Position numbers and translations under genes: made by a program. A stretch of DNA of 64,000 bases from Rhodamnia argentea (Eukaryota > Streptophyta > Magnoliopsida > Myrtales > Myrtaceae). The notes beneath the pieces were generated by a model that ran no database searches, had not been told where the DNA came from, and worked only from the letters and a program-made list of their open reading frames with translations. Location of the stretch: contig NC_063151.1 in NCBI RefSeq assembly GCF_020921035.1, forward strand, positions 17,428,934 to 17,492,933, in the 5' to 3' direction. Of this stretch, positions 1 to 11,640 are shown piece by piece (position 1 is the first letter of the stretch; every line of letters starts with the position of its first letter).

Positions 1-1800
1 GTGACGCGCGTCGTGGGTTTTGCTGCATCGGCATCGTACAACCGCCACCACGTTCGACGAGCAGCTTTTTGTAATCGTGGTTTTGCTCTTTTTCTTCTCC
101 GCTTTGACCGTTTGACCGCCACTTATTTTTTCAAGATTATCGATATCACGAGTCTCATATGGTTATATACGAAAGGCCTTGATACCTTAAAAAAAAAAAA
201 CTCTAATTTTAACATATATTTCAATTATATTCAATTTTTTTATCTCATAAAAAATCTCAAATTCTTATTTTTGTCCCAATTCTACCTTCTGATACAAAAA
301 AAAAAAAATCTTAAATTTAGCACATATCTCAATTATACCCAAATTTTTTTGTGTAATAAAAAATCATCAACTTTTATTTTTATCCCAATCATATAATTAT
401 CAGTCTTTCGTCCATAATCATTGTTAATTAAACCTATGTGGCTCAAATTTTCTCCCAGGGCTTACTAATGAATTTTTAAAAATTCATCAAAATAATCAGA
501 TCTCCACGTCTATCCATTCTTTGGACTGCTGAGTGCTGATGACAATCCAAAAAGCGTTGTCTTGGGTGGTTCTATATCTCTATGCAATGTATAGGGGAAG
601 TAGATAATAAAAGAGAAATTAGGGGTTTTTTTTCATTTAACTTGGCTAAGGTGTAATTTATTAACGATATGAAAATGCCACGTATAATTAATTAATGGTG
701 ATTATAAACGGAAGGCTAAGCGTGGTAGAATCTGATGGAGCTTTTTTTACTAGAAAAAGAAATAATTTTGGATATAATTAGGACATATGCTAAAGTTGAA
801 TTTTTTTGGGTATTAGGCCGGTAGAATCGAGACAAAAGTAAAAGTTGTAATTTTTTTTGTATTAAGCCGATAAAATTGGGACAAAAGTAAAGACAAAAAC
901 TATACGAAAGTTAGAATATTGATGAACACGCGTGTGCTGATAATGAACCTCTAATTGACCCCGACATCGATAATTTTGGAGAAAATAGTGAAAAATTTTT
1001 GCGCCTCACAAATTTGAAACTAAAATAAAAATTGGGGATTTTTTGCAATTCGAGATGGAATTAAAATTACATTTAAAGTGAGATTTTTTAGGGAATTAAG
1101 TAAGTTTCATTGGTAAAATTCTTAATTATTGCTAGTTGAAGATGGATTTTTTTTTTTTTTTTTGATGAACTCATTTGGCTTCTCAATGGGCAGCGCGTTT
1201 GAGGGAAACTGATCCCACACTATCGATCGTCGCGTGGCGGTAACATTGTCTGAGACGAGCGAGAGAGTACGATGTCAGATTTCTTCCGACACCACCACGT
1301 GCCACTCACCACCACCACCGCGTGAGCTCCCGCTGCCACCTTGTCATATTCTCACTCTCTCTCTCTCTGACAAGTAACAAGACATTTTTCACATCATCCC
1401 ATATAAACCCACGACACAAAACCTGTTGTTAAGACTAATAATACGATTCGGCCCTCCACCCCCCTAAAAAAAAAAAAAAAAACTTAACACTTCCAAATTT
1501 AACGGTGCTGAATAGCACGGATGAGTGTAATCCCTACATTTACGGGACGTTCTTATATATCATGTAGGGAAAAGAGAATGTGGGTTCGTTTGTTTGAAAC
1601 TAAGCTACTTTTTGTTGCATTTAAATCTTGCCGTATTTTGATTTTATTTAATCCCGACTTAAATCATTGAAAACTACCGTGAAATACAAAGACGAACACG
1701 TAGATTTACATTTATTTTTTTTCTTCTTATTTTTGGACGATGTTTTAAATTTTGACAATAAAAAGTGAAAAGATGCTTTTTACTTGCATCTGATGTTGAC
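1..1800. other. AT-rich noncoding stretch
   Basis: No reading frame here looks like protein. The sequence is AT-rich with homopolymer runs. A pyrimidine-rich patch with (CT)n lies near 1350-1370, followed by a 'cccatataaaccc' segment near 1398 that could be a TATA-like element, but no gene follows it. The open frame from base 1 is low-complexity Phe/Lys/Asn sequence and is not credible. Confidence 0.6.
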
Positions 1801-2400
1801 AAAAAAAATTTAAATAATGGCCCGAAGTACCCTTATTATTTCATAAAAGAGCTTCACCAATGTCATTTTCATAATTTATATTTTTAAATTTTTTTCCTTT
1901 TTTGTGCCCTTCCTTTTAGCCGGTGGCCGAGGGTTGGGCGAGGCCATCCTCGTGGGCCGTAGGTGAGGGTTGCGGCGAGCCAAGGGTTGCCTAAGCCAGC
2001 CTCGCGTGTGTCCCGCCATAGCTTGAGACTAGCCACCGGAGAGAAAGAAGGGGAAAAAAGGAAAACAAGAAAGGAAAAAAGGAAAAAAAAAGGAAAAAAA
2101 TACCCTTGGTCGGGCCATTCTTTAAAAAAATGATGGCACTTGAGTCATTTATTTAAAATAAGATTCACTTCATACCCTTATTTGAGAAAATGAGGACACT
2201 TCACACCTTTATATGAGAAAATGAGGACCATCACCTAAGACCAAGCAAGGGGGAAAAAAGAAAAGAAAAAGTAAAAGAAGAAAGAAAAACGAAAAAAGCA
2301 AATGATGAAAATACCCTTAGTCGGGTCATTTATAAAATAAAAATGGCATTTCACACTCTTATTTGAAGTAAGGCCGGATTCTTATTTAGAATTTTCCACC
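1800..2400. repeat. Degenerate internal repeats with a GC-rich core
   Basis: Short phrases recur: 'aatacccttggtcgggcc' near 2099 and a close variant near 2310, plus several 'cttatttgagaaaatgagg' units near 2180-2225. A GC-rich core (about 1915-2035, 'ggccgagggttgggcgagg' style) sits inside purine-rich DNA. Similar GC cores occur elsewhere in the window inside MITE-like elements, so this is probably an old transposon relic without clear ends. Confidence 0.4.
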
Positions 2401-2519
2401 TCACTTTGCATGGCTAAGTTTTGACTTTTAGCAATAAGAAATAAATTTGGTTGAATTCTTTAAGCGGATGATCAATCAAGGCGAGTAAATGTTGTGGGAT
2501 GTAAAGTTAGATTCGTCTC

Positions 2520-2765
2520 CAATGTTGATTAATTAAGGTAAGCAAATTATTTGATAAATGATTTTCAATAAATAATCGTTTGAATAATGTGAAATAATTA
2601 GTCAATGAAAAATGTTTCCATTTTTTACAATTATTTATGTCTAAACATCTTCATGAGCGACGAAAATATTTTTCGTTCACACATTTTTACAAATGAGAAA
2701 AGTAATCATTCTTAAAAAAAAAATATTTGCCAAATAATCAATTTTTCGCGAAACAAACGCATGAT
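2520..2765. repeat. MITE-like fragment, 'cgaaacaaacg' family
   Basis: The segment ends in 'tttcgcgaaacaaacgcatg'. Its interior ('aatgagaaaagtaatcattctt', 'aatatttgccaaataatcaa') recurs near 10898-10992 and 17046-17287. The left end is not clear. It belongs to the same dispersed short-element family as 53082-53418. Confidence 0.45.
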
Positions 2766-2879
2766 TAGATTCCTTCCACAAGTCCAACCGATTGCTATGG
2801 ACTTGTGAAAGGAATTTGTGGTCGACAAGTGTCCGTTATTCCAATAGATAACGGAGACCGTTCGCACAACAAATTATTA

Positions 2880-4250
2880 ATTGCTTCACTCCTGCAATCG
2901 GGCCGGTCCCTTGTGCCGTAAATCGTCATCTTTGATTCGAGAACGGGGCGTGCTTCGGACCGCTCCATGTCTTTTCGCGTGAGGCATGCGATTTGGTAAT
3001 GGAGGAGGAGGTCATGATGATGTTCGAGCGATCCGCAAATGATTCCTGCGATTGTTTGTTTATTCTCCTAGCAAGCAGAGAAAGGGGAGAGGGTGGACCG
3101 GAAAACGCTCGGGTCTTTTTTGTGTGGAGGGTTTTCTTTCTCCCTTGACGCCGAAAGTGGGGAGCCAATTTGCACTCCCGCCGTTGGCCCCTTTCGTTTC
3201 ACCTCCATTGCGTTATTCCCGCGAGATCGAATCGGGTTGGTAGGTCGAGTTTTCAAATGCATTGGCCGTCGGGACCCCATGGAGCGAAAGAGTGGAGTGG
3301 TGACCCATGAGGGACCGACCCCGATACAGAAAGAGGGTCGATATGGGATGGTGGTTTATGGCGCTTTTGTGGTTTATTCGGTGAAGAACATGAATCGGAT
3401 TTTCCTACATGGTCGATGACAAAGCTTTGGATAGAAGCAGCCTGTTTTACAAACAAATTATGATGTTTAAACAAGAATGGAATGGTCTCTTGAATTGAAA
3501 GCAAAGTTGCGCCAACAAGGTATCAGTATCGGTATCGGTTTAAATGGCTAGAAAATTTGCCCGTCTCCTTGTGATTGTCGATGGAAGCACTTTGGGAGGA
3601 AAGTCCTAAATGCACCAAGCCGAGGAGCATGAGAGAGAGAGAGAGATTGAATTAAAAATTAGGGTTTTGAAAACATAAAATTTAATATAGGAATTGGGAA
3701 CAGGGAACCATCCCGGTGCTCATCGATTCCAATTTATTGAAATAGGGAAACGCCCAGAACCGGCCGGTTCGGGCTGTTTTCAGTCTGGTCATCAGGTTGT
3801 TTTGCACATCCCTTCCCCTTATCCCGGTCAGTTTCATGCTACTAAAAGCTTGGGATTTGAAGCATAGCACTTTGTAAACAGGAATGGCATGCAAAAATTT
3901 GCAGACACAGGGAATCAAAATATAGTGCAAATTACGAGGATGCCACGAGGACAATCATATGATGGAGCTTCGGATACCGAAAGAAGCGTCCTTGGATTCT
4001 TTGGATGTCTCTTTCACCGGACGAATGCGGACTCTTATGTTATCTGATTTAAGGGCAATTTGACTGAAGACCAAAAGGGCTGTGGAGCAGAAAAGGAGAT
4101 ACAGTTTGTGATATGATTACGAGAGGAGTGTTCTTTGGTCCCCTGCTTTGATAAAGCAAAGGCAAGTTGATTCATTGTGCTTCCACCGAGTGCTTGTTTA
4201 ATGACAGCAAGATTCTCCTCAAGCAACAGTTCCTCCTTAATTTAACTTAT
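2880..4250. other. Moderate-GC intergenic stretch, no recognised gene
   Basis: Several overlapping frames of 60-108 codons are open here on both strands (for example plus 3093-3419 and minus 4035-4226), but none resembles a protein family I know, and overlapping frames of equal quality argue against coding. A short GA microsatellite lies near 3631. I see no RNA gene or clear repeat end. Confidence 0.4.
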
Positions 4251-4867
4251 TTTTCTCAGTCGGGGAGTGGCAGCCGGCGAACGATGGCAGAGACGAGAGA
4301 GAAAGAGAGAAAGACCAGACACGAGAGAGAGATAGACGAGCGGTAAAATGGAATTTTTAATTTGGATTCTGTTTGAGAAAAAGAAAAGTAGAAAATTTCT
4401 ACTTTTTATTTTTGTTTCAAATCTATTATGGGCCAAAAATTTGCCCCAAAAATAGAAAAAATAAAAGTACAACACCAAATAGATTTGCGTTCCAAATATA
4501 TTCTCCGAAACAGAAAAATAGAAAAACAGGAAAATAGAACTGCCTATGGACATGCTGAGTCCAACACAACAATTCCAGAAAAGAGTCGAAAGTATTTTGA
4601 TAACCTAATTGGCGATGAGACATGATCATCGCATCCGTAAGTACAAACATCTTGCCCTGGATAAATTCCAGCATCGAGAACTCGTGATGTAAGTGTTATG
4701 ATGTGGATGAGCCAATTTTGTGCTGCTGGTGAGGGGCTTAAATGTAAGCATTAGACATGCCAACCAAGCCACAACAAGAGAACTACTTTATTGCATAAGT
4801 TGATACATCCTAAACTTTTCAATGACAGAGTCGATCGAACCTAAAGATGACCGATGCAATGAGATTT

Positions 4868-4971
4868 AAAAGATTGTAAGTGTCCAATGTATGTCCAAAT
4901 TTGAATGGAAAGCCTTCATCGTTCCTTTCTCCTACAGGGAATCGCTTTACATTGGACACTTACAATCTTTT
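4868..4971. repeat. Perfect 24-bp inverted repeat (hairpin)
   Basis: Bases 4868-4891 (beginning 'aaaagattgtaagtgtcc') are the exact reverse complement of 4948-4971, separated by 56 bases. The pairing does not continue outward or inward. The surrounding 4700-4970 stretch has no counterpart in copy B of the duplication. The size fits a miRNA-type or siRNA hairpin, or the ends of a small element; the sequence cannot tell which. Confidence 0.75.
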
Positions 4972-6539
4972 CCAGCACATTGTAAGGCATGGGCCATTTC
5001 TGAGCCTGGATTGTCTTCAAGCACGAGTTCCGGATCCGATTTAGCAGTGTTATGGGCCTAGCAAGGACATATGTTTCCGTTCTTCAGAACACATCTTGGG
5101 CCCATGATAATCCCTCTTCTTGCGCTGATCTATGGAGTCATAATCCCACGAACTGGCCAGCCAGATGAAAATTCTTTGGCACAACAATGTACAGTGCAAC
5201 CTCTTTTCCCACAACCCTTTTGCACTTTGTTTATGACAGACCATCGCGAAGTCGGAAAAAAATCGTAACGTTTTGTTCTTTTTTTTTGTCAGAATATCGT
5301 AACGTTTTACAATGTGACAGACGCAGTACTTTTGCAAAGAAGGCATTAGTCTCTGGTGCCTTGTCTTGTGCTCTGGACGAGTTGACCAACAAACATTGTT
5401 GACTTTTTGCTGTAGAAGAGAGAGCCAACAGAATGCCAAGCATGGTATAAGAGACAGAGATTGCTGCCTTCGACCCTTTTCATTGCTTGTTTCCATCACA
5501 AAAATTAAGCGATATCAGCTGATCTTCTTGCCAGCCGCAGCTGAGAAAGAGAGAGAGAGAGACGTGACAGTCAAGATCAATTATACTCTTATGACAAAAA
5601 ATGAGGGTCAATTATACTCGTAAGCATATTGCACTATAGTGTATTTTGCAATCAAAGCCCCGGAACTTTACTTTAATAACCGGATGTGTTAAACTTCCAT
5701 AATTTTTTGGTAACTGATGCACTTTGACAGGAATTTGACTAATAATCTGGCAATACGCTGAAGTGACGGATGCCAGACTTGACCAATCGTCCAGATGGCA
5801 CACCATTGTCACGCGTCCACAACATTTGCATTTCCTCGTGATATTGGCCAGATTGCATTCAAAATGAATGAAGTATCAATAAATAAATACTTATTAGTAC
5901 TGCACAATTAAATTGAAGTTCAGCAATGCCATCACAAAAATCGATTATGGGGGTACATTCCATGGTCTCAAGATGCACTATGCCTTCACAATCTTTTAAC
6001 GTTGGATTAAAATGCAATAGATCCCAATGTTCTCAGGGACCTTGAGGGCCATAGACTCACCCTTATGTTGAACAAAATCAATTACAACACATAAATTGTG
6101 GGAATTTTTTTTTTTTCCTAGTGGGAGCCAATGTGAATCTCACTGTTTAGTTTAAATGTGATAGACATAATCTACTAGATCAAAACTACGTAGTGCCTTG
6201 TCATCACTGGATTAGCATACAGACCCCATGTAGACTAGACATCGCGTGAACAGACGAAACCTAAGTTGACGTAATACCAAATCTATAATGCTCGAATATC
6301 AGGTTGCGTTTTACTTGATTAATGAGGTTGATGAGTTTTTTCACGAGTTTGTGATTCACCTACTTAGGCCAACTTTCTTGCTTAAAAGAGGCGCATAACT
6401 TTGACTTTCAAGGGTGCTCATTCATGTTTAAATTTGCAGACTATGAAATTAATTGATGCTGGTCTCCTAGAAAAGGTGGAAGCGATACAAAAGGGTACAC
6501 TACTAGAAAACAAGAAGAAACATCATACTTTTCTGTACT

Positions 6540-6630
6540 CGGGTCCAAAGGGATGGTCATCGCATCTATTTCCTCCTTTTATGGACACGGGTCCAAAGGG
6601 ATGTTCATCGCATCTGTTTCCTCCTTTTAA
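6540..6630. repeat. 48-bp tandem duplication inside copy A
   Basis: The unit starting 'cgggtccaaagggatg' at 6540 repeats at 6588 with a few changes. Copy B has a single unit (about 14426-14468). The unit length is a multiple of three, so the short open frame spanning 6401-6649 is kept; that frame (counterpart 14288-14488) is otherwise unrecognised. Confidence 0.8.
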
Positions 6631-6929
6631 GAACCAGAATCACAACTGAGTATTAACTAAATCTAAGAAACAGAGTATAAAATCAACCTGAGGTTGTAAT
6701 GTAGATAGTAGCATACCTCAAAAAGCAAACTTACTGAAAAGAGGAGGAAGAGGTGAGGGTTGATGGACTGTGAATGATTTGTTCCAACTTCAAGGCGTTT
6801 ATATTTGGGAAGCCCTGTTTGAAATTGCAATACCTTTCATCACCAGGGAAGCAAACTTCTTCTGCCCAACATACATCTAAATAGAGAGAATGGGGAAGCT
6901 GAAATCATTGTTGAATATGGAGTATCAGG

Positions 6930-7115
6930 ATGAAAGTTCAGAACGAAGGTCTCACCAATGGATTATGGGCGATGGGAGGTATAGGGAAGACAACTTTAGC
7001 TAAAACCCTTTACACCTCTATTTTAAGAAATTTTAAAGGTTCCGCTTTTCGTGGTGGCATCAAAGGAAACTTCGAGAGATTCCTGAAACTTCATTTGTTT
7101 GCAAGGACAACACAG
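6930..7115 (+). pseudogene. NB-ARC (NBS-LRR) P-loop relic, copy A
   Basis: The frame reads GLWAMGGIGKTTLAKTLY, the kinase-1a/P-loop of TIR-type plant NBS-LRR resistance proteins, followed by a degraded 'ILRNFKGS...GGIKGNF' stretch that matches the region after the P-loop. A stop follows within 65 codons, and no TIR, RNBS, GLPL, MHD or LRR motifs are present nearby. It is a fragment, not a gene. A diverged copy of the same region lies about 430 bases downstream in reverse orientation, and the pair is conserved in duplication copy B. Confidence 0.7.
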
Positions 7116-7534
7116 ATACTTTGCTGAAGCTTTGGTAAGAGAAATTGATCACATCGAGGGATTTGACGCTCATGAACTCTTTAAGAGTATGCTTCTGGAA
7201 CAGAAACATAGAAATAAGGAGAGATCTTGCTGATAGAGCTCAGAAATACACTCAACACCTTTCTTTAGCACTGGGTTCTAACTTATGTGTTAGTGAGCTG
7301 AAAAAATTCAACATAAGCTCTTGCCAAACCATAAAATAATCTATGATGGTTGGATGACGAGAAAATTTTTATCCACATTGCTTGTTTTTTCGGCGGGTGG
7401 AGTAGAAAGTAAGTACTGCTGACGGTTGTGATCTATGTGCAGCTAGTGGAGTATATGATCTAAGGATGAGAATGGGACTCGCAAAGTGCATGACTTGAGT
7501 TGATGGGAAAGTACATGGTTGAGTGGATAGCAAT

Positions 7535-7660
7535 TTTTCTTGCAAACGAGCCAAATTCCAGTTTTCGGAATATCTCAAACCTTTGATGCCATCGAGAGAA
7601 GCAGAAAAGGATCTTAGCCATAGTTGTTTTCCCATACCTCCAATCGCCTATAATCTAGTC
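7535..7660 (-). pseudogene. Inverted NB-ARC P-loop relic, copy A
   Basis: Read on the minus strand, this stretch aligns base for base with the plus-strand NB-ARC relic at 6948-7110: 'ggcgattggaggtatggg' against 'ggcgatgggaggtatagg', then 'atggcatcaaagg' and 'tcgtttgcaag'. Within the P-loop codons one A is missing (GGGAAAACAA where GGGAAAAACAA would keep the Gly-Lys-Thr frame), so it cannot encode the motif in one frame. With the upstream arm it makes a long imperfect inverted repeat. Confidence 0.6.
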
Positions 7661-8634
7661 GTGAGACCTTCTTCCCGAACTTCATTCTTGAGACTTCGTA
7701 TTCAACAAGAATTGCTAGCCCTTGCATCATATTGTTGGCTGTCCTCCACAATAATTTTCCACAGGTACCATCTCAATCTGCATAAGCATGGATAAGGGGG
7801 TTAATGCTTCTATCCTTCTGGGTAAGCAAGACTGCATATCCAATAGATGAGCATTATTTAACTTTGAGTTTACAAATGGATAATCACAGATAGTCCAAAA
7901 AGTTTAACTTTTAATATGGGGATGCTTGTCTTAGGGATGGATAAGAATTGGATCCTACAAAAACACATTTACTGTTCAAATGCACCATTTTCATTAGGTC
8001 ACCCTAAATGTAATTAAGCACGCGAAGTACCTTCATATGCTTTGTTCTCTCGTTTGTTTGAGTCCAATCAGATAACATTGTCACCGGATCATTAGAGCAT
8101 TAACAAAAAGAAAAATAAAATAAACTAAAGTAAGCAAACAAAGCCAGAACAGAACAACCACTACCATATCGTAATAGCAATTACTTGTCAGATTACAGCA
8201 TCAGGGAAAAGAAATATCTCATCAAAATTCCTAGCATGTCCAATATTGGGCAAGTACAGAAATAGAGCATTGAAATCCTAAATGTTAAAGGGACTTCAGT
8301 TTAACACAATTAGGAGAACGTCACAAACGGATACTTATAACAGCGATTCGAATCCTCTCAATTTAGGACGATGAAAGCTTGCCCAAACAAGATCCAATAC
8401 CGAGACCAGGCTGAACCTAAAAGGACATCCATAAACATGAATAACCCATGAAACTCTAAGTTAAAGACCTAAGAAAACTCCAAACAGCACAATAACTATT
8501 GAAAAACTACATAGGACGGCTACAGAAAAATCGAACTGCAAAGCGCATTCGAGCCAGGGATTTCTAGAAATAGAAGCTAGCAGAACAGATCAGAACCTCA
8601 CCAACCATCCAAAAACTTCTTAGATTATGCTCAC

Positions 8635-8790
8635 CTGTCGAGAGGAAGATGAAGACTGAATACCCAGGTGGAATGGATTTGAGAGCAGACGGCGGCTGCG
8701 TATGAGCTTTGCCGACATTTGTGTTTACATAGAAGAGGGAGGCGGCTGGGGTTTCTTCCTACTGGGGTGGTTGCTATCACAGGCGGGCTG
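8635..8790 (-). promoter_or_regulatory. Relic promoter and 5'UTR exon, copy A
   Basis: On the minus strand, a leader with 'CAGCCGCCGTCTGCTCTC' ends in 'CTCTCGACAG' followed by a consensus splice donor GTGAGC (complement of 8629-8634). The TATA position is degraded in this copy ('CTATGTAAAC', 8722-8731), whereas copy B keeps a good TATA box. Downstream on the minus strand is intron-like sequence, then 'tttttgtag' followed by GATCC near 7960, but no open frame of note. This looks like the start of a former host gene or a noncoding transcript. Confidence 0.45.
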
Positions 8791-9080
8791 TCTTACCGTA
8801 GACTCGCTTTTCTCATATGGGCGAACGCCACGTCTACCCAGCTTTTTCCTTTTCTTTGTTTCTCAAATAGTTCAGGTATTTCACAACTAACGGAAAATAC
8901 TTTCTAGGAAATTAAATTTCAGAAAAATTGGTAGTTTTCCTTTATTTGGTAATATTCGAGAAAAAATATTTTTCGATGTTTGTAAAAATGATTTCAATCT
9001 CATGAATTTATCTCAATTTGAAGTTTTAAAAAAATTATTTCTTTTCTTTTCTTTTTCCTTCTTGCTCCATCAATCGCTAA

Positions 9081-10471
9081 GGTTACGTTTGGCGGTGATT
9101 CTGTTCCCAAAAAATGATTATGATCAAAATCATTTTTTTTTATTCTGTTCTCTGAATGATTTTTTGAGAATCAAAACGCTTTTGGTAACTGTTTAAAATT
9201 TTTGTTCCTGGAACAGAAACGCATTTGGTAACTATACAAAATTTCCGTTCCCAATTTGTCATTTAAATCAAATAATTATATAATCACATTTGATGACAAA
9301 GAATAGAGAAAATAATCAAATAGTGATTATGGAGCAAAAAAAAAAAAAGCAACAAAATTTCCGTTCTCAATTCGTTTGTCGATTTGTCATGAATATGCAA
9401 TCGTTTATATTGTTTGAAAAGTAATTCATATTACATTTACAGAATTTGTCTAAATCAGTTGTTTGTTATTATTTTTTGTGACTTTTAGATTGATTACCAA
9501 AAAAAAAAAAAATAACTCCTCATTGTGCAACCGCCAATAGTTTTGTACTCTTGTAATTACACATCATACAGGCTTACAAGACCCGCAACTCAATTACATT
9601 AATTTTTTTTTTCACCCGACTCAACAAATTTTTTGTGCGGCTCAAAAAATGGAGAAAAAATGGAGATTTAGTTCGCAACGTGGAGGGTTGGGTCCAACCT
9701 TTAATAAAAAAAAAAAGATAAAAGTTGAAAAACATAATAGGAAATAAAAAATACAAACTTAATTAGAATAAAAAATAAAATAGCTAAAAATTCGAAAAAA
9801 AAGACATGCGTATTAGAGGTCCCTTAATATAAAAAAATAAATTAGATTTAAAAAAATTTTGAAAAATAATTTTTTAAATATAAATATAAATTTAAATTTA
9901 AATTGAATTTAAAAATAGGCTTAAAATTTTACAAAAAAAAAACTAATTTTTTAAAAAAAAAGGGGAGGGGAAGAATCTAGTGACAAGAATTTTTTTTCAA
10001 AATTTTAGCTTTTTCAATCTTAATTTTTTTTAAATTATTAAATTAAAAATATAAATATTTTTTATTTCCCATATTTCTTAAATTTTTAAATTTTTTATTA
10101 AATTTACCTTAAATAAAAATTTTAACTTAAGAAAATTAGTTTTTAGCAATTTTTAAAATTGAATTTTAATTTATTTTAATTTATCTAAAGTTGAAAATCC
10201 ATGTGAATTTTTTTTTAAATAATACCATTTTATATTAAAATTTTAATTATAAGTATGAGGGATAAGTCATAAGTACATCGTGCAAAAAAATGATCCCCAA
10301 AAGTGTTCCAAAACACTAGAATCATTTTTTTTTTTTTTTTCTGAAAAGTGGTCCAAAAGTGTTCCCGAGACGAGAATCAAAATCATTTTTTTTTATTACC
10401 AAACATGTTTCTGATCCTTTTTTATTTACGGGAATAGAAACAGAGAATCAGAATCATCGCCAAACAGAGTC
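9081..10471. mobile_element. Harbinger/PIF-like nonautonomous element
   Basis: The left end GGTTACGTTTGGCGGTGATT and the reverse complement of the right end GACTCTGTTTGGCGATGATT are terminal inverted repeats of the Tourist/Harbinger type (GTTTGG core). Both ends are flanked by TAA (9078-9080 and 10472-10474), the usual 3-bp target duplication for that superfamily; the flanks also match as 'ctaag'. The 1391-bp interior is extremely AT-rich, includes repeated 'tttggtaact' and 'ccgttccc' phrases, and has no transposase. Confidence 0.7.
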
Positions 10472-11144
10472 TAAGCCTCCGTGATGGCTAGCGAACGGCC
10501 ACACGAGGTCGAGCCTCATCAAGATCCGGCAATGCTCAATCTCGTGTTGCTGGTCACCGACCATCGTCAAGGCCAAGCGGTGCAAATTTTTTTTTTTTAA
10601 AATTCGAGATGAAAAATTTCAAAAAGTATTTTTACCTCTTTAGATTTAGGAATTTTCTTAACTTTATGGATGACTTTTTTGTTGATCGAAAAATATTTTC
10701 TATTGACTAAGTCATTTTCGATGGACGAATGTGTGAAAGTCCAGAAAAATAATTCCTAGAAAACACTTTCACTCAAACGAATACACTCTAAAAAGTAAAG
10801 TTTGCCAAAATCGAGGCTCCTTTTATTTTGCAAAAAATAAAATCTGAAAAAAAATTCCTAATGATCCCATGCATCGCTCAAACTAAAGATGAAAGTACCC
10901 TTCGTTTGTTTATTTTACAAGCAATGCAAGCAACTATTTTCAAGAAAAAATATTTTTCAAATAACTCATTTTTTGTGAAATAAATAAAGCCTGAAGTTAT
11001 GATGAACCATACACTTGATGAATTGACTATAGGTCAAGCATATGCTTGCGTATGGAAAAGAAAGAGAACCACTTCTATTTTTGAGAGATACTCGATTCCA
11101 TAATAAAATTACATAATCTCTCACTTTTTTTCTGCTAAAACATT

Positions 11145-11640
11145 AAGATTAATACCTCGAGAAATCCCAAGCTAGTAAATTTACCTTGAACTAATTATTT
11201 GACTACAAAAAACTCCAAAACGATACACTTGTGATAAATTTATTCCAAATTAGTTTTTTGACCACGACAAATTTCAAACAAGTATAATTGTGACAATTTT
11301 ATCCCAAACTAATTTTTTGACCACCAAAAACTCTAAATTGGTACAGTTGTAACAAATTTACTCTCCGTTAATGTCCATTAAATTAGATTAATACTACAAA
11401 TACCCCAAGATTGGTACACTCGTAACCAATAGAGGGTAAAAACTTCAGACCGATGTACCCCGTCAAGCGTCACGTGTCATCCAATTCGATAATTTAATTA
11501 TAAAATTTAACAAAAACTAACGTAGGGTAAATTTGTCACATGTGTACCAGTTTGAAATTTTTTTAGGTCAAAAAATTAGTTCGGGCCAAATTGATCATAA
11601 AGGTATTAATTTAGGTTTTTTTTTTTGTTGATATTAACCC
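11145..11640. mobile_element. hAT-like MITE with empty-site proof
   Basis: The element is flanked by the 8-bp direct repeat 'aaaacatt' (11137-11144 and 11641-11648). Duplication copy B has the uninterrupted site 'ctaaaacattatttccc' at 17434-17450, so the insertion happened in copy A after the duplication. Ends are short and imperfect ('gattaatacc' against 'ggttaatatc'). The interior holds three variants of a 'ttttttgaccac...aaa' module near 11200, 11257 and 11317. An 8-bp target duplication suggests the hAT superfamily. Confidence 0.7.

Noticed and set aside
1-396. 131-codon open frame from the first base
   Set aside because: Low-complexity Phe/Lys/Asn/Ile sequence over homopolymers; no start context or family resemblance.
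3682-3954. 90-codon minus-strand frame with a 'FWAFPYFNKLESMSTGMVPC' stretch
   Set aside because: The sequence is low in family resemblance and the underlying DNA is typical intergenic repeat; no splice partner or homolog is evident.
8170-8240. C/D-box snoRNA on the minus strand (TTGATGA...CTGA)
   Set aside because: The distance between boxes is only about 30 bases and no terminal stem is present.
8340-8370. tRNA-like T-loop 'gattcgaatc' in both duplication copies
   Set aside because: The flanking bases do not pair into a 5-bp T stem, and no acceptor, D or anticodon arms can be placed around it.
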